64,000 nt of DNA from Ahrensia sp. R2A130 (GTDB lineage Bacteria; Pseudomonadota; Alphaproteobacteria; Rhizobiales; Rhizobiaceae): NCBI RefSeq assembly GCF_000179775.1, contig NZ_AEEB01000001.1, positions 110,647 through 174,646 on the forward strand, in the 5' to 3' direction. The position numbers and the translations under genes are program-made. This document shows, piece by piece, positions 55,873-64,000 of this stretch. Under the pieces are notes generated by a model, which ran no database searches, was not told the origin of the DNA, and worked only from the letters and a program-made list of their open reading frames with translations. How positions within the stretch are numbered: position 1 is the stretch's first letter; the number at the start of each line of letters is the position of its first letter.

Positions 55873-58179
55873 ATGGGTATTTTACGAACAATTGGCGAGC
55901 CGGTTTCCACACCGGCAGGTTTCACCTCAGAACTGAGCGAAGGATTTCGGCTTTCAGTCGATTATCTTGCGTCGGATATCGTCCGCATTGCTGTCATTCC
56001 CAGCGAAGGTTTGACCGTGGATCGCACATGGATGATCTCCCCCGAAGGCGATGTTGAAGTGGAAGGACGGGACCGGCTTTCAACTTACGGTTACCCCGCC
56101 CATGAAGCCGATAAGCGCCAACTAAGAGTGTCTGTGATTGCTACCGATGGTCCACTGCAAATGCAGGTGGAACAACTTGTGGATGTCGAGTGGCGCAACC
56201 TGTTTCGCGACCGCGCCAATGGGGCTTGGCAGTGGTTCGAAAAGAGCGGTCAGCTCAAACATTTTCAAGCTCTTGGCGAAGACGAAGCCCACTACGGATT
56301 GGGCGATAAATCCGGTCCGCTCGACCGGACGGGGCGTCGCCTAAGATGCCTGCAAAGCGATGCGCTGGGCTACAACGCCGAGACGTCCGATCCGCTTTAT
56401 AAACATGCGCCTTGGGTGATCGTGTCTAATCCAGATGCTTCCGCTGGACTGCTTTACGACACGATGGCCGAGACAGTGTTCGATCTGGGGGCGGAACACT
56501 CCAACTATTTCGAACGCTTTCGCCATGTGGAAATGAACGAGAAGGGCTGCGTGCTTTACGTGCTCGCGGGGCCGAGCGTTGGGGAAGCGGTAGCTAACTT
56601 GCACCGGCTTACCGGCATGCCCGCCATGCCCCCGCGCCATGCATTGGGTTTTGGTTTCACCACCATGCACCATGCCGACCACCCACAGGCACAGCAGGTG
56701 ATCCTCAACTTTGCCCATGAGGCACGCGAGCGCGGGCTGTCGCTGTCGCAGATACATCTGGGGTCTGGCTACACCGCTGGTGCTGATGGTCTGCGTTACG
56801 TTTTCAACTGGAATGAGGGACGTTTCCCCGACCGGCTCGCATTTTTCAAACAACTTCGCGCCATGGGCTATCGCACTGCGGCGAATGTAAAGCCGGTCCT
56901 GTTGACCGGCCATAATGCGTTTGAACAGGCAGCGTCAGACGGCTGGTTTGTAAAGCGCGACGATGGATCGCCCGCAATCGAGATGTTCTGGGGCGGACAC
57001 GGTGCGCAGTTGGATTTCACCAATTCGGAAGCTTCCCAATGGTGGCAGCGCAATGTCGCGGAGCAGGTGCTGGGACCGGGTTTCGACATCGTCTGGAACG
57101 ATAACAACGAGGCCGAGCTCTGGGACGAAACTGCCACTATTGATGGGTTCAGCTCGCCGCTGCCTGGCATGGAAACGCGGCCTGTCCATGCACTGCTTAT
57201 GACCCGCGCCAGCCGCGATGCAATGACAGCCCATGCACCTTCACAGCGGCCTTGGGGAATTTCGCGAGCCGGACCGATTGGCATAGCGCGCTACGGAGAA
57301 AGTTGGTCCGGTGACAATCGCACATCGTGGCACACGCTGAAGTGGAACCTGCGACAGGGGCTTTCGATGTCGCTGTCCGGCTTCCCGTTCACAGGCCATG
57401 ATATTGGTGGTTTCGATGGTCCTCCACCTGAGTCCGAATTGTTGGTACGGTGGTTTCAAATGATGGCGCTGCACCCGCGTTGCGTGATGAATTCATGGAA
57501 GGCGCAGTTCGACAACATTCCAAACTTGCCCTGGATGCATGAGGATGCGTTTCCGGCGATCAAAGCCGCTATGGATCTGCGTGCCCGCTTCATGCCGTTG
57601 CTCTACACGCTGGCCTACGAGTGCCACACGACAGGCGCGCCAATGATCGCGCCGACCTTCTTCTATTTCAACGATGAAGCCTGTCGTGCAGGCAATGATG
57701 CATTTATGCTTGGCGAACACGTGCTAGTGGCGCCAGTGGTGGAAGAGGGCGCTCGACAAGTGCACGTGTATCTCCCTTCCGTTGAAGAAGGTTGGTTTGA
57801 TTTTGCGACCGGCGAGTATTTTACGGGCGGTGAGACAATCACTATTTCCGTTCAACTCGACCTCTTACCCGTCTTCATTCGTGGCGGCACGGTGCTGCCG
57901 CAAGCTGTAGGATGGCAGATAAATTCACCCCACGACGCGACGGAGGTTTTGCTGCGGTGCTATCCCGTAGACGGTGTCACGCGCTCATCTGCATTCTTCA
58001 CGGATGCTGGAGATGGTTTTGATCATTTTGCTGGTGATGCATGTCACTGGCGGTTGGAGCTGGAATGCGCGAATGGCGTTGCGGCGCTTCATAAAACCGC
58101 GCTTATGAAGGGTGCGCCGCCCGTGCCGATCCGCTACGAAAGCGCTGTTCCATCCATTTCGCTTCAGGTTCCGCTATGA
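55873..58179 (+). CDS. Glycoside hydrolase family 31 (alpha-glucosidase-like)
   Basis: This 768-residue enzyme hydrolyses alpha-glycosides by a retaining mechanism. Nucleophile Asp410 is in FDIVWNDNNEAELW and acid/base Asp481 in ESWSGDNRTSWHTLKWNL; DIGGFDG and YTLAYECHTTGAPM are further GH31 blocks. No signal peptide is seen, so it is cytoplasmic. Coupled to the SDR gene downstream by an ATGA overlap, which suggests that the two act on the same sugar pathway. Confidence 0.94.
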   Translation: MGILRTIGEPVSTPAGFTSELSEGFRLSVDYLASDIVRIAVIPSEGLTVDRTWMISPEGDVEVEGRDRLSTYGYPAHEADKRQLRVSVIATDGPLQMQVEQLVDVEWRNLFRDRANGAWQWFEKSGQLKHFQALGEDEAHYGLGDKSGPLDRTGRRLRCLQSDALGYNAETSDPLYKHAPWVIVSNPDASAGLLYDTMAETVFDLGAEHSNYFERFRHVEMNEKGCVLYVLAGPSVGEAVANLHRLTGMPAMPPRHALGFGFTTMHHADHPQAQQVILNFAHEARERGLSLSQIHLGSGYTAGADGLRYVFNWNEGRFPDRLAFFKQLRAMGYRTAANVKPVLLTGHNAFEQAASDGWFVKRDDGSPAIEMFWGGHGAQLDFTNSEASQWWQRNVAEQVLGPGFDIVWNDNNEAELWDETATIDGFSSPLPGMETRPVHALLMTRASRDAMTAHAPSQRPWGISRAGPIGIARYGESWSGDNRTSWHTLKWNLRQGLSMSLSGFPFTGHDIGGFDGPPPESELLVRWFQMMALHPRCVMNSWKAQFDNIPNLPWMHEDAFPAIKAAMDLRARFMPLLYTLAYECHTTGAPMIAPTFFYFNDEACRAGNDAFMLGEHVLVAPVVEEGARQVHVYLPSVEEGWFDFATGEYFTGGETITISVQLDLLPVFIRGGTVLPQAVGWQINSPHDATEVLLRCYPVDGVTRSSAFFTDAGDGFDHFAGDACHWRLELECANGVAALHKTALMKGAPPVPIRYESAVPSISLQVPL

Positions 58180-59054
58180 CCGCCAATCTCAAAGACAAAA
58201 CCATCTTCATGTCCGGCGGTTCGCGTGGCATCGGCCTTGCAATTGCGCTGCGTGCTGCCCGCGACGGAGCGAATGTGGTGATCGCGGCGAAGACGACCGA
58301 GCCGCATCCAAAATTGCCGGGAACAATTTATACCGCTGCTGAAGAGATTGAGGCTGCTGGCGGTAAAGCACTGCCGGTCGTCTGCGATATTCGTGACGAA
58401 GCCATCGTGCAGGCCGCGGTGGATGCCACGATTGAGAAATTTGGCGGCATTGATATTTGCATCAACAATGCGTCCGCTATTCAACTGACACCCACGCCGA
58501 TGACAGACATGAAGCGTTTCGATCTGATGCATCAGATCAACACGCGCGGCACGTTCCTCGTTTCCAAACTGTGCTTGCCGCATCTGGCGAAGGGCACTAA
58601 CCCGCATATCCTTAACCTCGCGCCACCATTGGACATGAGCCCGAAATGGTTCGCGCCGCACGTTGCCTACACGATGGCGAAATACGGCATGTCCATGTGC
58701 ACACTGGGCATGGCCGCAGAATTTGCCAAGCAGGGTATCGCGGTCAACTCGCTTTGGCCGCTGACGGCAATCGACACAGCAGCGGTTCGCAACCTGTTGG
58801 GCGGTGACTCCATGGCGAAGATGAGCCGCAAGCCTGAGATTATGGCTGATGCTGCCCACGCTGTTCTGACGCGCGATTCGAAAGAGACCACCGGCCAGTT
58901 TTTCATCGATGAACAAGTGCTGCGCGAAGAAGGCGTCTCCGATTTTGATATCTATGCCCACGAGCCCGGCGGGCAGTTGGTGGCGGATTTCTTCGTACCT
59001 GATGAGGTATTCGACGCTGTGCCGACAAAGGTTCTGCGCGCGCCTATGGGCTAA
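58176..59054 (+). CDS. Short-chain dehydrogenase/reductase (HSDL2-like)
   Basis: NAD(P)-dependent oxidoreductase of 292 residues. Cofactor motif GGSRGIGLAIALRAARDGA, active-site YTMAKYGMS (Tyr-x3-Lys) and INNASAIQL. The C-terminal extension (about 50 residues longer than classical SDRs) and VIAAKTTEPHPKLPGTIYTA place it in the HSDL2-like group. The start overlaps the GH31 stop by 4 bases. Confidence 0.93.
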   Translation: MTANLKDKTIFMSGGSRGIGLAIALRAARDGANVVIAAKTTEPHPKLPGTIYTAAEEIEAAGGKALPVVCDIRDEAIVQAAVDATIEKFGGIDICINNASAIQLTPTPMTDMKRFDLMHQINTRGTFLVSKLCLPHLAKGTNPHILNLAPPLDMSPKWFAPHVAYTMAKYGMSMCTLGMAAEFAKQGIAVNSLWPLTAIDTAAVRNLLGGDSMAKMSRKPEIMADAAHAVLTRDSKETTGQFFIDEQVLREEGVSDFDIYAHEPGGQLVADFFVPDEVFDAVPTKVLRAPMG

Positions 59055-59206
59055 TTGCGAGGCGGTTAGTCCGCCTTTCTCTCAAGCTGAACGTCACATG
59101 AATGCGCTGTTCCGGTTCGGTTCAGCGCTGCGCCTCTAAACCTGTCTTCATCGGTTGCCCACCCGCTTCAAATTCACCCAGCGGCGACTGAATGAGGAGA
59201 GTTCCC

Positions 59207-59605
59207 ATGATGATGTCATCTTTGAAATCCGCTTTCGTCGCCGGTGCAATCGCGCTTGGCGCAATCACAACAACGGCAGCAACCACTACTGCAGCACAGG
59301 CTGGCGACGTTCGTTTCGGCGTTTCCATCGGTGGTCCCGGTGTCGGCATTCACGTCGGTAATCGCGACCGCGGTTTCCGTCGCGATCGCGGCTACCGCCA
59401 TGATCGCTACCGTCCTCGCCACGCTCGTTCTTGCCGCCCGGCCCGCGCACTGCGCAAGGCCCGTCGTAACGGCATTCGCCGCGCACATGTCATCCGTCAG
59501 GGCCGTCGTGGCCTTGTGGTTGCAGGCCGCCAGTGGGGCGACCGCGTGGTCATCGGCTTCGGTCGTCATCGGTCTTGCCCGGTGCGTTTCGTTCGTGCCC
59601 GGTAA
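59207..59605 (+). CDS. Basic secreted protein
   Basis: A 132-residue precursor with a Sec signal peptide (LKSAFVAGAIALGAITTT, cleavage near AAQAG). The mature part is a short Gly-rich segment (FGVSIGGPGVGIHVGN) followed by many Arg residues and two Cys near the centre and end (SCRPARALRKARR, HRSCPVRF). Very basic. Rhizobial relatives are annotated as BA14K-like or hypothetical; I do not assign one. Three tandem ATGs start at 59207, preceded by GAGGAGAG. A strong terminator follows. Confidence 0.75.
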   Translation: MMMSSLKSAFVAGAIALGAITTTAATTTAAQAGDVRFGVSIGGPGVGIHVGNRDRGFRRDRGYRHDRYRPRHARSCRPARALRKARRNGIRRAHVIRQGRRGLVVAGRQWGDRVVIGFGRHRSCPVRFVRAR

Positions 59606-59660
59606 CTCTGGCAACAACGATTCGCCCGGCCTGACCGCCTGACGAGCATCACCCGAAGAG

Positions 59661-59691
59661 AGTCCCGCCGTGCCCGGCGGGACTTTTTTTG
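59661..59691 (+). terminator. Terminator of the basic secreted protein gene
   Basis: AGTCCCGCCG and CGGCGGGACT form a perfect 10-bp stem over a TGCC loop, followed by TTTTTT. 56 bases after the stop. Confidence 0.93.
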
Positions 59692-59810
59692 TTTGGAAAA
59701 AGGGTGCCCCTTTTTCTTGGGTGCCGGTGCCCTTCGTGCTGAAGCTGAGTTGGTGCTTTGCCCGCTTAGAGAAATTAGGTTGCAGGCGCTCAGAAATGTG
59801 TGGCTTTGGC

Positions 59811-60542
59811 CTACTGCGCCAACTCCCAAGTCACATTCACCGTCACGCTATAGCTGTTTTCGCCTGCCGCGATCGGCACAGGTGCCGCTTCATCTGCAGC
59901 CATTTTAGAGCGTGCCATGGCCATTGCCTGCGGCCGGGGACGCCCGCGATTCTGTTCGCTGATTTGCGTGATGCGCGCCAGACCAATGCCTGCGGTTTCC
60001 GTCAGCATCGTGGCTTTAGCGATGGCATTTTCCATCGCGTTCTTGCGGGCCTGATTGATGGCTTCTGCCGGATCATCGTTCGCAAACCGAACGTTACCGC
60101 CGCTGTTGACGCCAAGCGTCACTGATCGATCAAGGATCGTGCCAAGCTTGCCCAGATCACGCACGCGCACCGTCAAACCGTTGGTCACGACATAGCCAAC
60201 AATGCGCGGCGGCTTTTGCGTTCCGTCATTCTTGCGTGGCGGATAGAAATAGCGCGGATTTATGTTGAAGTTCGATGTCTGCAAATCGCGCTCGTCGATT
60301 CCTTCGGCCTTCATATCTGTCAGCACCGCTGCCATTGCCTGCGTGTTGGCATCAAGCGCTGCACGTGCGGTTTCGGCTTCGCGCATAACCATCAAATTCA
60401 AAATCGCCATGTCTGGCGCTACATCTGCATTGCCCGTGGCGGATACAGAAATCACGCCGGGCTTAGGCGTTGTGTCTTCGGCAATAGCTGGAATGGATGC
60501 GGTCGCTGCCAGAATGATGGCTGCAATGGAAAGTGTGCGCAT
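59811..60542 (-). CDS. SIMPL-domain (DUF541) periplasmic protein
   Basis: A 243-residue precursor with a Sec signal (LSIAAIILAATASIPAIAED) and the SIMPL domain: ISVSATGNADVAPDMAILNL, LQTSNFNINPRYFYPP, YVVTNGLTVRVRDLGKLG and ARKNAMENAIAKATML. Family members include BP26/Omp28 of Brucella, a periplasmic ring-forming antigen. Start at 60542 follows AGGAAA; an in-frame start lies 21 bases upstream. Confidence 0.92.
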   Translation of the reverse strand: MRTLSIAAIILAATASIPAIAEDTTPKPGVISVSATGNADVAPDMAILNLMVMREAETARAALDANTQAMAAVLTDMKAEGIDERDLQTSNFNINPRYFYPPRKNDGTQKPPRIVGYVVTNGLTVRVRDLGKLGTILDRSVTLGVNSGGNVRFANDDPAEAINQARKNAMENAIAKATMLTETAGIGLARITQISEQNRGRPRPQAMAMARSKMAADEAAPVPIAAGENSYSVTVNVTWELAQ

Positions 60543-60630
60543 AAGAAATTTCCTGTTTTTCAATTGTGCGCATCAATGAGCAAAATGCCGCACGAAATAT
60601 GGCAAAGCTGAAATGTGTCCAAACCGATGC

Positions 60631-60659
60631 TTGTTGAAACCTGCACTGTGCGCTATCGG
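60631..60659 (+). promoter_or_regulatory. Candidate tRNA promoter
   Basis: TTGTTG (60631-60636) and TATCGG (60654-60659) are spaced by 17 bases, and the tRNA begins 10 bases later. Confidence 0.45.
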
Positions 60660-60668
60660 AGCCGTGCA

Positions 60669-60744
60669 GGGTCTGTAGCTCAATGGTTAGAGCCAGCGGC
60701 TCATAACCGCTTGGTTGGGGGTTCGAGTCCCTCCAGACCCACCA
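60669..60744 (+). tRNA. tRNA with CAU anticodon (Met or lysidine Ile2)
   Basis: A complete cloverleaf. Acceptor GGGTCTG/CAGACCC, D-arm GCTC/GAGC, anticodon stem AGCGG/CCGCT with loop CTCATAA (CAT at 60702-60704), T-arm GGGGG/CCCTC with loop TTCGAGT, and encoded A-CCA. The first base pair is G-C, so it is not an initiator. The short D-loop (AATGGTTA) and the CCGCTTGG segment after the anticodon are closer to tRNA-Ile2, whose C34 becomes lysidine, than to elongator tRNA-Met; sequence alone cannot settle this. No mobile element is attached. Confidence 0.93.
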
Positions 60745-60768
60745 ATGGCCTTTGGCCATTGGATTTTC
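60742..60768 (+). terminator. Terminator overlapping the tRNA CCA end
   Basis: CCAATGGCC (60742-60750) pairs perfectly with GGCCATTGG (60754-60762) over TTT, followed by ATTTTC. The left arm begins with the CCA of the tRNA itself. Confidence 0.75.
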
Positions 60769-60886
60769 TTGCGCTCACGCAGTTTGGCGTTGCCAATCGC
60801 TCCGCGAGGGCGGCGGGATTGCTCGCCGGACGGCTTTTCGCCGTCGTTCGCTGCGCTCACCAGCCCGGAACGGACAACACCACAAG

Positions 60887-61639
60887 TTAGCCACGGCCGA
60901 CGAATGGCATTTCGTTGGCCATTACGGTGATGAACAGGATGTTTGCGTCTGGCGAAAGGCTTGCCATGTGAACGACGGCGTCGCCGACATTTTGCACATC
61001 CATTGTTGGCTCGCTTTTCATGGTTCCATCGGCCTGTGGAACACCGCCGCTCATGCGCGCTGTCATGTCGGACGCTGCGTTGCCAATATCGATCTGGCCG
61101 CAGGAAATGCCCAGCGGGCGACCGTCCAGCGAGATGCATCGCGTCAGGCCTGTGATCGCGTGCTTGGACGCGGTGTAAGGCGCGGAGCCGGGGCGCGGTA
61201 CATGGGCGGAAATCGAACCGTTATTGACGATGCGGCCGCCGCTCGGCTTCTGGTCGCGCATCATGGCGTAGGCGCGGTTGGCGATCAGGAATGCGCCGTT
61301 GAGGTTCACCGACATGACAGTGTTCCACTGATCCAGCGTCAGATCGCCGAAATTGGTGGCGGGTACGTTGTTGCCGGCATTGTTGAAGACGAAATCCAGC
61401 TTTCCAAAACGCTTGGCGATTTCCGCGAACAAATTGTCCACGCTGGCTTCGTTGGTCACGTCTGCTGCGATGCCGACCATTTCGCCGCCGCTTGCTTGAG
61501 CTGCCGTTTCATCCAGCGCATCCTGACGACGACCCGTGCCAATAACGGTCCAACCTGCTTTGCACAGGCTCAATGCTGCGTTGCGGCCAATCCCGGATGA
61601 AGCGCCGGTGACGAGAGCGATTTTAGACATTTCTGACAT
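60887..61639 (-). CDS. Short-chain dehydrogenase/reductase
   Basis: A 250-residue classical SDR: cofactor loop TGASSGIGRNAALSL, catalytic YTASKHAITG (Tyr-x3-Lys), NNAGNNVPA and the serine in VNNGSISAHV. Substrate unknown. Start at 61639 (MSEMSKIALVTG) or at the Met three codons later. It diverges from the M19 dipeptidase. Confidence 0.92.
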   Translation of the reverse strand: MSEMSKIALVTGASSGIGRNAALSLCKAGWTVIGTGRRQDALDETAAQASGGEMVGIAADVTNEASVDNLFAEIAKRFGKLDFVFNNAGNNVPATNFGDLTLDQWNTVMSVNLNGAFLIANRAYAMMRDQKPSGGRIVNNGSISAHVPRPGSAPYTASKHAITGLTRCISLDGRPLGISCGQIDIGNAASDMTARMSGGVPQADGTMKSEPTMDVQNVGDAVVHMASLSPDANILFITVMANEMPFVGRG

Positions 61640-61756
61640 GGGGCGAAGGTTCCTTTGTATCGATTGAATTTATACATAAGGGGTTGGGTCGCGACTGGCA
61701 AAGCCATGTCGTGATCGCGTATCGAAGCCGGGCGAAAACCGTGCTAGAAATTTGCC

Positions 61757-62746
61757 ATGACCAGCCATTTCACCATCGATAATCTACAATATGCCAACTG
61801 GTCGGAAAAGATTTTCCGTCAGATGCGTGAGGGCGGGGTGGATGCTGTGCATGTCACCATCGCCTACCACGAGCAGTTTCGTGAGACGGTCTCGAATATC
61901 GAACAGTGGAACGGCTGGTTCGAGTGCTACCCCGATCTCATCCGCATGGCCTACACGGCAGACGATGTCTGCGCTGCAAAACGCGACGGCGTGACCGCGA
62001 TTCTGTTCGGATTTCAGAACCCATCGCCGATGGAAGATGATATCGGGTTGATCGAAATTCTGCACCGGCTTGGCGGGCGGTTCATGCAGCTATCCTACAA
62101 CAATCAGTCGCTGCTTGCGACGGGATGTTACGAGGCGGAAGACCCGGGCATTACGCGCTTCGGCAAGCAGGCGATTGCCGAGATGAACCGTGTCGGCATG
62201 GTGATCGACATGAGCCATTCCGCCGACCGCTCAACGCTGGAAGCGATCGAGCTCTCTGCGCGGCCCATCGCGATTACCCATGCGAACCCTCACGCTTGGC
62301 ATCCGGCACTGCGCAACAAATCGCACGAGGTGCTGAAGGCGCTGACGGACGCAGGCGGTATGCTGGGTTTCTCGCTCTACCCGCACCACCTGAAAGACGG
62401 CAGCGATTGCACGTTGGAAAGCTTCTGTAAGGCCATTGCCGATGCTGCTGAACACTACGGCGCAGAGCATCTCGGTATCGGCTCCGACCTTTGCCAGGAC
62501 CAACCGGACAGTGTTGTCGAATGGATGCGGAATGGCCGTTGGTCGAAGCAGATGGATTATGGCGAAGGCTCCGCATCCAACGCCGGTTTCCCGCCCCAGC
62601 CGGAGTGGTTTGTGGACAATCGCGACTTTGGAAACCTGCGCGCCGGTTTGGCTGACGCCGGTTTTGCTGCAAACGAAATCGATGGCATTATGGGCGACAA
62701 CTGGTTGCGCTTTTACGAAACGAGTTTCGGGCCAGCCACCAGCTAA
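61757..62746 (+). CDS. Membrane dipeptidase-like (M19 family), incomplete metal site
   Basis: A 329-residue M19-fold protein without signal peptide. His154 in IDMSHSADRSTLE and His175 in ITHANPHAW match two of the zinc ligands of renal dipeptidase. The N-terminal His-x-Asp of canonical members is replaced by TIDNLQYANWSEK, and the bridging Glu region reads FGFQNPSP, so one half of the binuclear site is not evident. Relatives of this type seem common in rhizobia, beside the gene found next here. It could be a mononuclear hydrolase or a divergent binding protein. Confidence 0.87.
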   Translation: MTSHFTIDNLQYANWSEKIFRQMREGGVDAVHVTIAYHEQFRETVSNIEQWNGWFECYPDLIRMAYTADDVCAAKRDGVTAILFGFQNPSPMEDDIGLIEILHRLGGRFMQLSYNNQSLLATGCYEAEDPGITRFGKQAIAEMNRVGMVIDMSHSADRSTLEAIELSARPIAITHANPHAWHPALRNKSHEVLKALTDAGGMLGFSLYPHHLKDGSDCTLESFCKAIADAAEHYGAEHLGIGSDLCQDQPDSVVEWMRNGRWSKQMDYGEGSASNAGFPPQPEWFVDNRDFGNLRAGLADAGFAANEIDGIMGDNWLRFYETSFGPATS

Positions 62747-62763
62747 ACGTCGGGGAGGACGTT

Positions 62764-64000
62764 ATGAGCATTGAAGAGAACATAGAGATTTTACCGCAAA
62801 CGCCGTTGCGTCCGGCATCCGACATCATGCGGCTGTCGCGTATGGGCGTGTCGTTTCCAACGCGGCTTTCGTTCCTGCGGTCGCTGCTGCGCGATCTTGC
62901 GGCGCAGGGGTGTGATGTGGATACGGAGACTGAATGGGACGCGGCCGGGTTTGGCCACGCTACGTTTTCGCTTACTCTCGACGGTCGGCGCATGACGCTG
63001 ATCGCGTGGACCTGCGCGCTTGATGATGCGGATCGGTCCGACCGCGTTATAGCCACCGCGTGGGACGCTTGCTTTGTGTTATTCGACGGCGTTCCCACGG
63101 CTGATGACATCGATCATCTGGGTCGCAACGCGAAGACGCAGGAAGCCGGGCGCTATCACCCTAAAGTGCTGGTGGTCTCTCGCGCCAATAAATCCGTGCG
63201 CTTGTTTGCTCACGTGGTCGATGCACTCGCGGAAGGTCGCCAACCTGATGCCGACGTTTTTGCTGCGACCGGCTATTTGATGCGGACCACAGCGGTGTAT
63301 GGAAACGGTAAGTTCGGTATGGCCGACCGCGAAGCCGCAACCGCGCCGTTTCGCTTGGAAATGCTGGCGGTCTATCTCATTCGTGAATTTACGTTTGCGC
63401 TGGTGGAGCACGTCGCACGAGCACGTAATGAGAATGCTGCCAAACTCGGCCAAAAGCAGAAGCGCGTTTTGGGCATAGGAAATTCTACCGGACTTGGCAT
63501 GGCGCCCTTTTTGGTGAGCCACCCTGTGCTGCTGAACAACTGGATACTGGTGCGTGAGACTGCACTGGCCCGCGTCAGGGCGTTGGAGAGTGCTGCAAAT
63601 GGCGATGAATTCCTCGCTCTTTGCGACCGTGCCAAGCAACATCTCCAAAGTTGGAACGTCGATGATCCGCAAGCGCAGGCGGAGATTGTTGCGCTTCGGG
63701 CGGAGTTTGCAGATTTCCATACCGGCCTCTCCGCGGATCTGATGCAACAGATGCCGTGGGACGCGATCGTACAGCGGAGCGAAGCGTATTCCGAAGCTCT
63801 TCAGGAGCTTGTCGCGTCGCTCGTATTGGAACCGCATGGTGATCTCGTCGACGGTCTTTGCCATTGCATGGGCGCAAATGATGACGGGAAATTGCAGGCG
63901 ACAGGTACGGTCGGTGATCTGCGCCGGACGCTTGCAACGAACTACCGTTGGGCCCTCGACCTGGATCTGACCCAGCCGCAGGCCGCAGCAATGGTGTGGT
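62764..64000 (+). CDS. Unknown protein, partial at right edge
   Basis: The ORF is open from ATG 62764 (GGGGAGGA at 62752-62759) to the window end, 412 codons. It has no signal or membrane segment. The N-terminal third (MRLSRMGVSFPTRLSFLRSL, HATFSLTLDGRRMTLIAWT) looks like a compact alpha/beta domain; the rest is mostly helical. I recognise no catalytic motif, and a comparison with larger domains is not possible without the C-terminus. 17 bases after the M19 gene, so the two are co-transcribed; the function is probably connected. Confidence 0.8.
   Translation, partial: MSIEENIEILPQTPLRPASDIMRLSRMGVSFPTRLSFLRSLLRDLAAQGCDVDTETEWDAAGFGHATFSLTLDGRRMTLIAWTCALDDADRSDRVIATAWDACFVLFDGVPTADDIDHLGRNAKTQEAGRYHPKVLVVSRANKSVRLFAHVVDALAEGRQPDADVFAATGYLMRTTAVYGNGKFGMADREAATAPFRLEMLAVYLIREFTFALVEHVARARNENAAKLGQKQKRVLGIGNSTGLGMAPFLVSHPVLLNNWILVRETALARVRALESAANGDEFLALCDRAKQHLQSWNVDDPQAQAEIVALRAEFADFHTGLSADLMQQMPWDAIVQRSEAYSEALQELVASLVLEPHGDLVDGLCHCMGANDDGKLQATGTVGDLRRTLATNYRWALDLDLTQPQAAAMVW

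Noticed and set aside
60669..60744. tRNA as an integration site of a genomic island
   Set aside because: No integrase, no repeat of the tRNA 3' end and no composition shift is seen downstream.

Overview
The window looks like a chromosomal segment of a Hyphomicrobiales (Rhizobiales) alphaproteobacterium. The markers are a fused trpE(G) behind a trpL attenuator, a trxB-lsrB pair followed by an AbcR-like small RNA, a petP/petR-like pair beside ilvE, an rplY-pth-ychF series, and dnaG-rpoD in tandem. Base composition is GC-rich almost everywhere. The clear exception is the 3' half of dnaG. I see no insertion sequence, prophage, CRISPR array or plasmid replication gene.

Layout. 1-7113: the end of an adaptor-like gene, then a tight five-gene + strand operon of largely uncharacterised proteins: coiled coil, unknown, AAA+ ATPase, unknown, and a DUF2333-type membrane protein. 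7114-9726: structured leader, trpL peptide, attenuator and trpE(G). 9727-13060: the cytochrome bc1 operon petABC, preceded by a 17-codon upstream ORF that overlaps the petA start. 13103-15744: apt, a membrane protein and a cytochrome P450. 15843-23702 (- strand): lgt, midA-like, pgeF-like, a metal-site-lacking M24 homologue, prs, rplY, pth, ychF. 23811-29309: ubiK-like, ybjN-like, proC, a CsaA-like protein, a cold-shock protein, an EamA transporter, a TPR protein, an MBL hydrolase and a Gly-rich protein. 29425-33255: ilvE and a divergent MarR/response regulator/histidine kinase set. 33269-38407: a DUF1499-like protein, a 50-residue membrane protein, a glutathione transferase, an aspartate aminotransferase, an AbcR-like sRNA, lsrB and trxB. 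38488-47643: an ELM1-like protein, a second glutathione transferase, greA, a threonine dehydratase, carB, a zinc protease and carA. 47950-54424: a YqeY-like protein, dnaG, rpoD, HlyU-like, ParA-like and YjbQ-like proteins. 54421-64000: an amine oxidase, a small lipoprotein, a GH31 glycosidase, two SDRs, a basic secreted protein, a SIMPL protein, a CAU tRNA, an atypical M19 dipeptidase and an unknown gene that runs off the edge.

Most of the content is housekeeping: tryptophan, carbamoyl phosphate, proline, PRPP and adenine metabolism, respiration, translation and replication. The most unusual locus is dnaG. Its first half is GC-rich and typical, its second half is AT-rich (235 G/C in 540 bases counted by hand at 49441-49980), and directly after its stop codon, in the same frame, lies an open fragment that reads like the displaced original C-terminus. 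The best candidate for an undescribed system is the AAA+/coiled-coil/DUF2333 operon at the left end. The best regulatory finds are the three-hairpin sRNA beside lsrB, the trp leader, and a run of seven GANTC sites upstream of the ybjN-like gene.

All family assignments come from reading motifs and from memory of protein families. No database search was run.
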